Shown: positions 1 to 5,112 of the stretch, one piece after another
Layout of the letters: the number at the start of each line of letters is the position of its first letter
Position numbering within the stretch: the stretch's first letter is position 1
Assembly: GCA_013202595.1 (NCBI GenBank)
Contig: JABMPV010000169.1
Location: 1 to 5,112 of the forward strand
Length of the DNA: 5,112 nucleotides
Reading direction: 5' to 3'
Source: a bacterium
Lineage (GTDB): Bacteria > Actinomycetota > Acidimicrobiia > Spongiisociales > UBA11373
Made by a program: the position numbers and the translations under genes
The notes under the pieces: generated by a model
Told to the model about the DNA's origin: nothing
Seen by the model: the letters and a program-made list of their open reading frames with translations, nothing else
The model's database searches: none

Positions 1-35
1 CGTTCGTCCTGAGCCAGGATCAAACTCTCCATCGA
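1..35 (-). rRNA. rrs: 16S ribosomal RNA, 5' end only (partial)
   Basis: Read on the minus strand, bases 28-9 are an exact copy of the universal bacterial 16S 5' sequence used as primer site 27F (AGAGTTTGATCCTGGCTCAG). It is followed by GACGAACG, as in other 16S genes. Placing that A at E. coli position 8 puts the mature 5' end near base 35; this end is inferred by alignment, not seen. Only the first ~35 nucleotides are present, and the gene continues leftward out of the window. It is transcribed away from tyrS and is presumably the first gene of an rRNA operon. Confidence 0.93.
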
Positions 36-81
36 AAGATCCAGATTCCCCGTAAGGAACCCTATCCTCAATTTTGAGTCG

Positions 82-113
82 GGCGGGTGTATGGCCAAAA
101 CCGTTCACCCGCC
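82..113 (-). repeat. Inverted repeat in the rRNA leader, possible processing stem-loop
   Basis: Bases 82-89 (GGCGGGTG) are perfectly complementary to 106-113 (CACCCGCC), leaving a 16-base loop. The adjoining bases 111-120 (GCCAACTGGC) form a second, partly overlapping dyad, so alternative pairings are possible. The element lies about 50-80 bases before the mature 16S 5' end, where rRNA leaders carry maturation or folding elements. There is no T-run on either side, so it is not an obvious terminator. The function is inferred from position only. Confidence 0.4.
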
Positions 114-235
114 AACTGGCATCAGCGCGTTGTCACGCTTCTGCTAACTCGAGTACGAGTCTGTCCCCCAGCTCAACGATTGCTCGCCGGCCGAGAGATG
201 ACTTCACTCATCGACTTATGGCACCACTGTTCAGT

Positions 236-247
236 TGTCAAGGAGCC
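236..247 (-). promoter_or_regulatory. boxA-like rRNA antitermination element
   Basis: On the minus strand this reads GGCTCCTTGACA, matching 9 of 12 positions of the E. coli rRNA boxA (TGCTCTTTAACA). It runs on as ACTGAACAGTG, which resembles the sequence that follows boxA in Gram-positive rRNA leaders and spacers. boxA RNA binds NusB-NusE (ribosomal protein S10) and makes RNA polymerase resistant to Rho while it transcribes untranslated rRNA. It lies ~55-65 nucleotides after the predicted transcription start and ~200 before the 16S. The embedded TTGACA could be mistaken for a -35 box, but no good -10 follows at 16-18 bases. Confidence 0.65.
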
Positions 248-259
248 GTTATCTCTCCA

Positions 260-298
260 GGCCCGATCCAGACCACCGGGGGGGTGTTCTCCCGGGCC
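260..298 (-). promoter_or_regulatory. Leader hairpin upstream of boxA (boxB-like)
   Basis: Bases 260-265 (GGCCCG) and 293-298 (CGGGCC) are perfect complements, and a G/C-rich inner part (CCGGGG around 276-281 against TCCCGG 290-295) offers an alternative, partly competing stem. In the minus-strand transcript the hairpin would start at essentially the first nucleotides of the RNA and end 12 nucleotides before boxA. This is the boxB-boxA order known from E. coli rRNA leaders. It could also protect the 5' end of the transcript. Its role is inferred from position. Confidence 0.4.
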
Positions 299-306
299 GA
301 AGGTCG

Positions 307-335
307 AGACTAGCCGCTCTCCGTTGCACTGTCAA
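307..335 (-). promoter_or_regulatory. rRNA operon promoter (sigma-70/SigA type)
   Basis: On the minus strand a perfect -35 box TTGACA (335-330) is followed, after 17 bases, by TAGTCT (312-307). TAGTCT keeps the key TA...T positions of the -10 box. Transcription would start near base 300, about 265 bases upstream of the mature 16S end. The bases between -10 and start (CGACCTTC) are moderately GC-rich, as is common in growth-rate- and stringent-controlled promoters. It is the best promoter match in the region and points into the 16S gene. Confidence 0.7.
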
Positions 336-343
336 GGCACACC

Positions 344-373
344 GGAGACTCTCCTGCGTGACTCGAATCACGC
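344..373. repeat. Two adjacent palindromes between the rrn and tyrS promoters, possible operator
   Basis: Bases 344-354 (GGAGACTCTCC) form a palindrome with 5-base arms around one central base. One base later, 356-373 (GCGTGACTCGAATCACGC) form an 18-base palindrome in which all but one pair match (arms GCGTGA/TCACGC around TCGA). They lie immediately upstream of the rRNA -35 box and 45-75 bases upstream of the tyrS -35 box. That is a natural place for a transcription factor controlling one or both divergent units. If an upstream rRNA promoter near 399-407 is used, they would be transcribed and could fold as RNA. No known regulator motif was recognised. Confidence 0.4.
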
Positions 374-398
374 GGGGTCGCGGTCTCGTCTGGCCGGA

Positions 399-407
399 AC
401 TGTAGCA
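399..407 (-). promoter_or_regulatory. Possible second, upstream rRNA promoter (extended -10)
   Basis: The minus strand reads TGC followed by TACAGT (407-399), an extended -10 box (TGn-TAnnnT). There is no convincing -35 box 16-18 bases upstream. Initiation would be near base 392, giving an rRNA transcript that passes through the palindromes at 344-373. Tandem promoters are common ahead of bacterial rRNA operons. The match alone is short enough to be chance. Confidence 0.25.
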
Positions 408-417
408 CGTATCCAGA

Positions 418-446
418 TTGGAGCAGACATCGCGCTTCGCTACCGT
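418..446 (+). promoter_or_regulatory. tyrS promoter, predicted to give a leaderless mRNA
   Basis: TTGGAG (418-423, TTG conserved) is followed after 17 bases by TACCGT (441-446), which fits the TAnnnT pattern of actinobacterial -10 boxes. Seven bases lie between it and the A of the tyrS start codon at 454, so transcription would begin at or next to the ATG itself. This agrees with the absence of any Shine-Dalgarno sequence upstream of that ATG (bases 435-453 contain no AGGAG-like stretch). Leaderless mRNAs are frequent in Actinomycetota. Confidence 0.5.
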
Positions 447-453
447 CTCGCCG

Positions 454-1737
454 ATGACCACCCCGCTCCAACTGCTCACCGACAGAGGCTTCGTCCAGGA
501 CGTCTCAGACCCCGAAGGACTCGCAGCCGCGTTCGACTCCGGTCGGGTCACCTTCTATGTCGGCTTCGACCCGACATCCTCCTCCCTGCACATCGGACAC
601 CTCATGGGCGTGATGGCCATGGCCCATCTCCAGCGCGCCGGGCACCGGCCGATTGCCGTCGCCGGCGGCGGGACCGCACGCATCGGCGACCCGTCCTTCC
701 GCGACGATGAGCGGGTGCTGCTCGACGACGCCAGCGTCGAAGCCAACCTCGTGGGCTATCGCGATCAACTCGGCCGCATCCTCGATCTCTCGTCGTCGGA
801 GGCAGGGTTGCTCGTCGACAACTACTCCTGGCTGGGCTCGATGGGGTTCATCGGATTCCTCCGCGACGTCGGCAAGCACTTCTCGGTCAACCAGATGATC
901 GCCAGGGAGTCGGTGCGCCGACGCCTCGAGGAGCGCGAGCAGGGCATCTCCTTCACAGAGTTCGCCTACCAACTCCTGCAGGCGTACGACTTCGCCCATC
1001 TGTTCGAGAGCGAGGGGTGCATCCTGCAACTCGGCGGATCGGACCAGTGGGGAAACATCACCGCAGGCATCGACCTGACCAGGCGCATCCATGGCGGGCA
1101 GGCCTTCGGCGCCGTGTGGCCCCTCATCGAGCGATCCGACGGTCAGAAGATGAGTGCATCGACGGGCGAAGCCCTCTGGCTCGCTGCCGACCAGACCTCG
1201 CCCTACGCGTACTACCAGTGGTTCTTCAATGTGCCCGACGCCGACGCCGGCAAGTTCCTCAAGCTGTTCACGTTCCTGGACCTCGATGAGATCGCCGGCC
1301 TCGAGGCGGAGGCCGTCAGCAACCCTGCCGGAAGGGCCACCCAGCGTGCGCTCGCAGCAGAGGCAACCCGGATCGCCCACGGAGACGAAGGGTTGGCTGC
1401 TGCCGAGAGCGCTACGGCCGTCCTCTTCGGCGACGAGCCCTTCACCGACCTCGACGACGTCACCCTGAACGACGCCTTCGGCTCGGCGCCTTCTGTGTCG
1501 CTTCCCAGGGCAGACATCGAGGCAGGCATCGAGACCGTCGACCTCATGGTGCTCTCGGGTGCCGCTGCTTCGAAGAGCGAAGCGCGGCGACTCGTGTCCC
1601 AGGGAGCGGTCAGGGTCAACAACACCCTGGTCGCCGACGACTCGACCGTCCTCGACACCGGATCGCTCGCAGGCACGGCGACGGTCGTCGTCAAGGTGGG
1701 CAAGAAGCGCTACTTCCTGGCGCGATTCGACGCCTGA
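454..1737 (+). CDS. tyrS: Tyrosyl-tRNA synthetase (TyrRS)
   Basis: A cytoplasmic class I aminoacyl-tRNA synthetase that activates tyrosine with ATP and charges tRNA-Tyr; it works as a dimer. The 427-residue length is normal for bacterial TyrRS. The Rossmann fold shows YVGFDPT (35-41), the HIGH motif at 46-49, the tyrosine-pocket segment QLLQAYDF (173-180) and GGSDQWGN (194-201). The second signature loop reads KMSAS (232-236), where bacterial TyrRS usually has KFGKS/T, so the second lysine is alanine. A C-terminal S4 RNA-binding domain spans about 362-420. The ATG at 454 was chosen because the N-terminus then aligns with the family (LLTDRGF...VSDPEGL) and sits seven bases after a -10 box. A TTG in frame at 418 would add 12 unrelated residues. 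The gene is divergent from the rRNA operon and is followed by a penicillin-binding protein gene on the same strand. Confidence 0.96.
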   Translation: MTTPLQLLTDRGFVQDVSDPEGLAAAFDSGRVTFYVGFDPTSSSLHIGHLMGVMAMAHLQRAGHRPIAVAGGGTARIGDPSFRDDERVLLDDASVEANLVGYRDQLGRILDLSSSEAGLLVDNYSWLGSMGFIGFLRDVGKHFSVNQMIARESVRRRLEEREQGISFTEFAYQLLQAYDFAHLFESEGCILQLGGSDQWGNITAGIDLTRRIHGGQAFGAVWPLIERSDGQKMSASTGEALWLAADQTSPYAYYQWFFNVPDADAGKFLKLFTFLDLDEIAGLEAEAVSNPAGRATQRALAAEATRIAHGDEGLAAAESATAVLFGDEPFTDLDDVTLNDAFGSAPSVSLPRADIEAGIETVDLMVLSGAAASKSEARRLVSQGAVRVNNTLVADDSTVLDTGSLAGTATVVVKVGKKRYFLARFDA

Positions 1738-1823
1738 TCCCCCCGGCTGCCGGTACTCGAAAGGCGCCGGATCGGCGACCCGCGTGGCTACGCTGACCGG
1801 GTCTCGGAGAGGGACCAAACCGA
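1738..1823 (+). promoter_or_regulatory. tyrS-PBP intergenic gap with ribosome binding site
   Basis: The 86 bases hold a purine-rich Shine-Dalgarno sequence, GGAGAGG (1806-1812), 11 bases before the ATG at 1824, which supports that start. A -10-like TACGCT (1789-1794) has no recognisable -35 partner, so an independent promoter is only possible. A short dyad CGCC/GGCG (1766-1778) has no T-run and is not a convincing terminator. Read-through from tyrS is therefore plausible. Confidence 0.4.
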
Positions 1824-4232
1824 ATGCCTCGTCGCCTTCGGGCAGGTCTGATAGTGATTGCGCTGATCGCTTCGGCTTGCTCTGTCGAACCAATCGAGGT
1901 GTCGGGGATCGAAGCGGGCAGCCTCACCACCACCGTCCTCGCGGCCGATGGTTCAGTCATCGTGCGCTGGCACGATGGCGAGGACCGCGTGCCTGTGCCC
2001 TTCTCCTCGCTCCCCGGCCATCTCGTCGACGCCGTCGTCGCTATCGAGGACCAGCGGTTCTGGATCCACAACGGTGTCGACCCCGGTGCCGTCGCCCGCG
2101 CCGCCCGCGCCAACCTCGAAGCGGGTCAGATCGTCCAGGGCGGGTCGACCATCACCCAGCAGTATTTGAAGATGGCCGTCGTCGGCTCGGACCTCACCAT
2201 CGAGCGGAAGGTCGAGGAAGCCGGGCTGGCGGTCCGGCTCGAAGAGGCCCTCTCCAAGCGTGAGATCCTGGAGCGGTACCTCAACCTCGTCTTCCTGGGC
2301 GAGGGCTCCTACGGCGTGGAAGCTGCAGCGCAGCGCTACTTCGGCGTCCATGCGGCCGAGCTGACCCTGTCGCAATCGGCGCTGCTCGCCGGCCTGATCG
2401 TCTCGCCGACGACCCTCAACCCCTACGACGACCCGGGAGGTGCCCTCGATCGCAGATCCGCAGTTCTGGACTCGATGGTCGGAGCAGGCTGGCTCGACAG
2501 GGCACAGGCAGACAGGGCGGCCGTCGAGTCTCTCGGACTGCTGCCGCGGGGCTTCGTCGACCGTTCGCTCTACCCCTACTTCACAGAGGAAGTCAGACGG
2601 ACCCTGCTGGCCGAGCCGGCGCTGGGCGACACCGTCGAGGAGCGCTGGGAGCTCATCCACCACGGTGGCCTGATCATCCACACCACCATCGACCCTTCGG
2701 CTCAGGTCGCCGCCGAGACCGCCATACGCTCGGTGATGCCCGATGACGGGCCGTCGGCCGCCCTGGTGGCCATCGACCCTTCCACCGGCATGGTGCGGGC
2801 TCTGGTCGGCGGCAGGGACTACTACGACCTCTCCGACCCGGTCGCTCAGTTCAACCTCGCCACCCAGGGTCGCCGCCAGCCGAGTTCGGCCTTCAAGCCC
2901 TTCGCCCTGGCGGCAGCCCTCGACGCCGGAATGGATCTCGACACGGTCTTCCCAGGCGGAAGAGTGGTCTCGGTGACCACCGACGCGGGCACGCGCTGGA
3001 CGGTCGCCAACCACGAGGACGCCCTCTTCCCTCCCCTCACCCTGCGCGAAGCGACGGTGTTCTCGGTCAACACGGTGTACGCCAGGGTGACGGATCAGAT
3101 CGGCCCTGAGGCGATCGTCGCAGCTGCCAGAGCGGCCGGGATCTCCACCCCACTCGAGCCGATCGCATCGGTGGCCCTCGGTACCCAGGAAGTCACCGTC
3201 CTCGAGATGGCCAGTGCCTACTCGACCCTTGCCGCCGGAGGCCTGCGAACCGAGCCGACCCTCGTCACCCGCGTGACCGCACCGGGCGGAGACGTGCTCT
3301 TCAGGACACTGCCGGCCCTGACCAGGGCCATCGACGAGGACACGGCGGAGAAGGTGACAGAGACCCTCGTCGATGTGGTGCGGCGGGGCACTGGCCAGCA
3401 GGCCAAGATCGGCCGCCCGGTTGCCGGCAAGACGGGGACCACCGAGGGCTCCTACGACGCATGGTTCGTCGGCTACACGCCCGACCTGGTCGCTGCGGTA
3501 TGGATTGGCTTCCCCGAGGGGACCAAGCCGCTCACGGCGCCCTGGACGCCCTTCACGGTGACAGGAGGCACATGGCCGGGCCAGATCTGGTCCCGATTCG
3601 CCGTCAGCGCACTTTCAGGCCAGTCATACGACGACATCGCTGCGGCCGGCGAGATCGCAACCGGTCTGGTGACCGTCGAGATCGACCTGGCAACCGGGTT
3701 CCTGGCGGGGCCGCTCTGCCCCCGCTCGCATGTCGCCGAGATCCGGATCCAGGCATCCTCGGTGCCGACGGTCGAATGCCCTATTCACAACCACGGTGAG
3801 GTGGACATCCACGCGGGCACCATGCCGGATGTGGGTGATCTGGATCTCACCGCTGCAGTCTCTGTGCTCGAGGCCGCCGGTTACGGCGTGACTCTGTCGT
3901 GGGATTCGACGAGTGACTCGCCCGCCGGAGAGGTCATGGCGCAGCACCCGATCGCAGGTGCCACAGTCATCACAAGTGCCACAGTCGCCCTGACAATCGC
4001 CGGACCCGAGCCCGGGACGGTCATCCCCGAGGTATTGGGCAGCACCGCAGCCGAAGCCGAGCACGCGCTGTTCAGCCTGGGCATCCCCGTTCGCGTGATC
4101 CTGGACTCGGAGACCCCCAACGCCGTTCCGCCTGACAGGGCCGGACTGGTCTGGGCCCAGATGCCGTCTGGCGGCATGCCCCTGAGCGGCGCGGTGACCA
4201 TCTGGGTCAACCCCGAGCCGATCGGCCCCTGA
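1824..4232 (+). CDS. Class A penicillin-binding protein (bifunctional transglycosylase/transpeptidase) with two PASTA domains
   Basis: It polymerises lipid II into glycan strands and cross-links their peptides on the outer face of the membrane. The 802 residues begin with a short signal (MPRRLR, hydrophobic 7-18) ending in a lipobox-like ASAC at Cys19. The GT51 domain shows EDQRFW with catalytic Glu75, GGSTITQQ (106-113), RKVEE (128-132) with the second active-site Glu132, and KREILERYLN (145-154). The transpeptidase has S355-AFK, S414-V-N and K536-T-G. The class A C-terminal cysteines are present (Cys632, Cys652). Two PASTA domains follow (about 667-727 and 731-797), likely binding muropeptide or beta-lactam-like ligands. 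All catalytic motifs are intact. Actinobacterial relatives such as PonA1 and PonA2 normally carry a transmembrane anchor and one PASTA domain. The start is supported by GGAGAGG upstream and by the signal sequence. It converges on mpg with three bases between stop codons. Confidence 0.95.
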   Translation: MPRRLRAGLIVIALIASACSVEPIEVSGIEAGSLTTTVLAADGSVIVRWHDGEDRVPVPFSSLPGHLVDAVVAIEDQRFWIHNGVDPGAVARAARANLEAGQIVQGGSTITQQYLKMAVVGSDLTIERKVEEAGLAVRLEEALSKREILERYLNLVFLGEGSYGVEAAAQRYFGVHAAELTLSQSALLAGLIVSPTTLNPYDDPGGALDRRSAVLDSMVGAGWLDRAQADRAAVESLGLLPRGFVDRSLYPYFTEEVRRTLLAEPALGDTVEERWELIHHGGLIIHTTIDPSAQVAAETAIRSVMPDDGPSAALVAIDPSTGMVRALVGGRDYYDLSDPVAQFNLATQGRRQPSSAFKPFALAAALDAGMDLDTVFPGGRVVSVTTDAGTRWTVANHEDALFPPLTLREATVFSVNTVYARVTDQIGPEAIVAAARAAGISTPLEPIASVALGTQEVTVLEMASAYSTLAAGGLRTEPTLVTRVTAPGGDVLFRTLPALTRAIDEDTAEKVTETLVDVVRRGTGQQAKIGRPVAGKTGTTEGSYDAWFVGYTPDLVAAVWIGFPEGTKPLTAPWTPFTVTGGTWPGQIWSRFAVSALSGQSYDDIAAAGEIATGLVTVEIDLATGFLAGPLCPRSHVAEIRIQASSVPTVECPIHNHGEVDIHAGTMPDVGDLDLTAAVSVLEAAGYGVTLSWDSTSDSPAGEVMAQHPIAGATVITSATVALTIAGPEPGTVIPEVLGSTAAEAEHALFSLGIPVRVILDSETPNAVPPDRAGLVWAQMPSGGMPLSGAVTIWVNPEPIGP

Positions 4233-4235
4233 GCC

Positions 4236-4847
4236 CTACTCCCCTGCCCGGCGGAACCGCCACGGGCGCTCGACGGCCTTCGAGATCCCGATCCTGGGAC
4301 CGGCGACGATCGACATGCTTCCCGGAGCTGTCACCGGTTCCAGCCGCACCATCGAAGACGGATCCGCCAGGTCGATGCCGTAGTGGTCGCCCGAGATCCC
4401 CAGCGCCTGGCACAGCTTCCCGGGGCCGTCGGTGAGATGGTCCGCTCTCCCCCGCCTTGCCTCGATCTCCGCTCGGCCCGTGACGATGTCTCCACCTCTC
4501 ATCAGGATGGCGGACGCGATCCCCGCCCTCGCTGCGACCACATTGGCGCACCAGTGGAGGCCGTAGGAGCGGTACACGTACAGGAAGCCCGGTGGGCCGA
4601 ACATCACAGCGTTGCGATCGGTGCGACCGCGGAAGGCATGGGACGCCGGGTCATCGGCTCCGCGATAGGCCTCGACCTCGGTGATCTCGATCGCCGTCAC
4701 GATGCCGCCGACCTCTGAGTTCAACCGCCAGCCCAGGAGGGATTGGGCCGCGGCGACCACGTCGCCTTCGAGCACCGAGAAGGCCGGCGCGACCGGCTCC
4801 GGCCGGCCGCGGCCTGCATCCCCTGGCATCGGGGAATCCAGGATCAC
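4236..4847 (-). CDS. mpg: DNA-3-methyladenine glycosylase (AAG/MPG family)
   Basis: A monofunctional base-excision-repair enzyme that removes alkylated and deaminated purines such as 3-methyladenine and hypoxanthine, leaving an abasic site. The 203 residues match the AAG family throughout. EVEAY supplies Glu59, equivalent to the water-activating Glu125 of human AAG, and Tyr61 (human Tyr127). His70 in DDPASHA equals His136. YVYRSYG gives Tyr92 (Tyr159), and Asn102 equals Asn169. TDGPGKLCQALGI (139-151) is the conserved C-terminal signature. The start used is GTG at 4847-4845, overlapping the pheT stop by four bases. The first ~22 residues lie before the conserved core, so a start at the ATG of residue 7 is also possible. 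Co-transcription with pheT is very likely. Confidence 0.95.
   Translation of the reverse strand: MILDSPMPGDAGRGRPEPVAPAFSVLEGDVVAAAQSLLGWRLNSEVGGIVTAIEITEVEAYRGADDPASHAFRGRTDRNAVMFGPPGFLYVYRSYGLHWCANVVAARAGIASAILMRGGDIVTGRAEIEARRGRADHLTDGPGKLCQALGISGDHYGIDLADPSSMVRLEPVTAPGSMSIVAGPRIGISKAVERPWRFRRAGE
4247..4266 (+). terminator. GC-rich hairpin just after the PBP stop, weak terminator candidate
   Basis: CCCGGCG (4247-4253) pairs with CGCC (4258-4261) and GGG (4264-4266), with a two-base bulge and a GAAC loop. It lies 15 bases after the penicillin-binding protein stop codon, inside the last codons of the opposing mpg gene. No T-run follows on either strand. It is the only strong hairpin at the convergence point, but in DNA this GC-rich it may be chance. 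Confidence 0.2.
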
Positions 4848-4852
4848 CCTCC
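4844..4852 (-). promoter_or_regulatory. pheT-mpg junction: GTGA overlap with adjacent GGAGG
   Basis: On the minus strand GGAGG (4852-4848) directly abuts the GTG start of mpg (4847-4845), and the TGA stop of pheT (4846-4844) overlaps that codon. A Shine-Dalgarno with zero spacing would not place a ribosome on this GTG by normal rules. Re-initiation by ribosomes finishing pheT, which the overlap allows, is the likelier route. The next in-frame ATG (4829-4827) is 18 bases from GGAGG, too far for good spacing. Confidence 0.45.
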
Positions 4853-5112
4853 GCGGAGACGTCCGTCGAGCGTGATGGTTACGTGGTCGGAGATGCTCCG
4901 CCTCACAGGCTCCAATTCCTCGTCGGTGAGCGTCCTCTCCGGATGGCGGAAGGTCAGGCGGAATGCCATGCTCTTGCGGCCCTCTTCGAGCGGCGGACCG
5001 CTGAACACGTCGAACAGCACCAGACGCTCCAATTCGGGACCGGCGTGGGCGGCGACCGCCTCACGCAGGTCTGCCGCGGCGACGTCGCCGCGCACATCGA
5101 ACGCCAGATCGA
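4844..5112 (-). CDS. pheT: Phenylalanyl-tRNA synthetase beta subunit, C-terminal part (partial)
   Basis: Only the last 88 residues are inside the window; the 5' part lies beyond the right edge. They are the C-terminal FDX-ACB (anticodon-binding, B8) domain of PheT. Visible are DLAFDV at the start, LFDVFSGPPLEEGRKSMAF, RLTFRHPERTLTDEEL and a terminal LDGRLRGG, all typical of the family. In the alpha2-beta2 PheRS this ferredoxin-fold domain contacts the anticodon of tRNA-Phe. The reading frame is open to the window edge, so the GTG near 5095 is an internal valine and not a start. The stop TGA overlaps the mpg start. pheS would be expected upstream on the same strand, outside the window. Confidence 0.93.
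   Translation of the reverse strand, partial: DLAFDVRGDVAAADLREAVAAHAGPELERLVLFDVFSGPPLEEGRKSMAFRLTFRHPERTLTDEELEPVRRSISDHVTITLDGRLRGG

Larger units (their letters stand above)
36..300 (-). other. rRNA operon 5' leader (transcribed, non-coding)
   Basis: This stretch holds no credible gene. It lies between the predicted rRNA promoter and the mature 16S 5' end, so it would be the roughly 265-nucleotide precursor leader removed during rRNA maturation. In transcription order it contains a hairpin at the very 5' end (298-260), a boxA-like element (247-236), a long-looped stem (113-82) and a small AT-rich dyad (78-67, arms CTCAA/TTGAG) about 30 bases before the 16S. The order hairpin-boxA-processing region matches known rRNA leaders. 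The partner strand of any RNase III stem would lie beyond the 16S 3' end, outside the window. Confidence 0.7.

Noticed and set aside
212..241. TTGACA on the minus strand at 241-236 as the -35 box of a second rRNA promoter
   Set aside because: No acceptable -10 box lies 16-18 bases downstream (the best is TAAGTC), and the sequence is better explained as part of boxA.
74..417. Short plus-strand open frames upstream of tyrS, considered as a leader peptide
   Set aside because: They run through the rRNA leader and promoter on the opposite strand, have Arg/Ser/Pro-rich compositions, no ribosome binding site and no family resemblance.
38..419. The direct repeat ATCCAGATT at 39-47 and 411-419, with a partial copy at 266-272
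   Set aside because: A single 9-base match in about 400 bases is expected fairly often by chance, and the copies share no positional logic with the promoters.
36..453. A T-box riboswitch controlling tyrS
   Set aside because: No T-box sequence resembling TGGNACCGCG and no terminator-antiterminator pair were seen on the plus strand. The predicted leaderless start leaves no room for one.
505..1893. A 462-codon open frame antisense to tyrS, and a 353-codon one (1953-3014) antisense to the PBP gene
   Set aside because: Both lie wholly opposite genes with clear family motifs. Their predicted proteins are rich in Asp, Glu, Gly, Arg and Val with no recognisable domain, which is the expected by-product of GC-rich codon use.
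1..5112. Mobile element, CRISPR array, defence or other novel multi-gene system
   Set aside because: Every coding stretch is an intact or edge-truncated housekeeping gene. No transposase, integrase, long terminal repeats, spaced repeats or atypical base composition were seen.

Overview
The window looks like chromosomal housekeeping DNA from a high-GC Gram-positive bacterium (Actinomycetota). Three things point there: strongly GC-biased third codon positions, a 16S rRNA 5' end of actinobacterial type, and a bifunctional penicillin-binding protein ending in PASTA domains. The lineage cannot be fixed more closely from the sequence. An uncultured or acidimicrobial-type actinobacterium is a guess.

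Layout, left to right. Bases 1-35 are the first nucleotides of a 16S rRNA gene on the minus strand, which continues off the left edge. Bases 36 to about 300 are its transcribed leader. The leader holds a hairpin followed by a boxA-like antitermination element (boxB-boxA order, as in rRNA leaders) and a further stem-loop near the mature 5' end. A good sigma-70-type promoter for the rRNA operon lies at 335-307 on the minus strand. Divergently, tyrS (tyrosyl-tRNA synthetase) starts at 454; its promoter at 418-446 is placed so that the mRNA would be leaderless. Two adjacent palindromes (344-373) sit between the two promoters.

An 802-residue class A penicillin-binding protein (GT51 transglycosylase, transpeptidase, two PASTA domains) follows tyrS on the plus strand after 86 bases. 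Its N-terminus reads as a lipoprotein signal rather than the usual membrane anchor. It converges with mpg (DNA-3-methyladenine glycosylase, minus strand), and only three bases separate the two stop codons. mpg overlaps the 3' end of pheT (phenylalanyl-tRNA synthetase beta subunit, running off the right edge) by four bases, so pheT-mpg look translationally coupled.

The genes serve translation (16S rRNA, TyrRS, PheRS beta), cell-wall synthesis and DNA base-excision repair. No mobile element, CRISPR array, toxin-antitoxin or defence system, tRNA gene or pseudogene was seen, and nothing suggests a new multi-gene system. The points worth a second look are the regulatory layout between rrn and tyrS, the lipobox on the penicillin-binding protein, the KMSAS signature loop of TyrRS, and the tight gene junctions.
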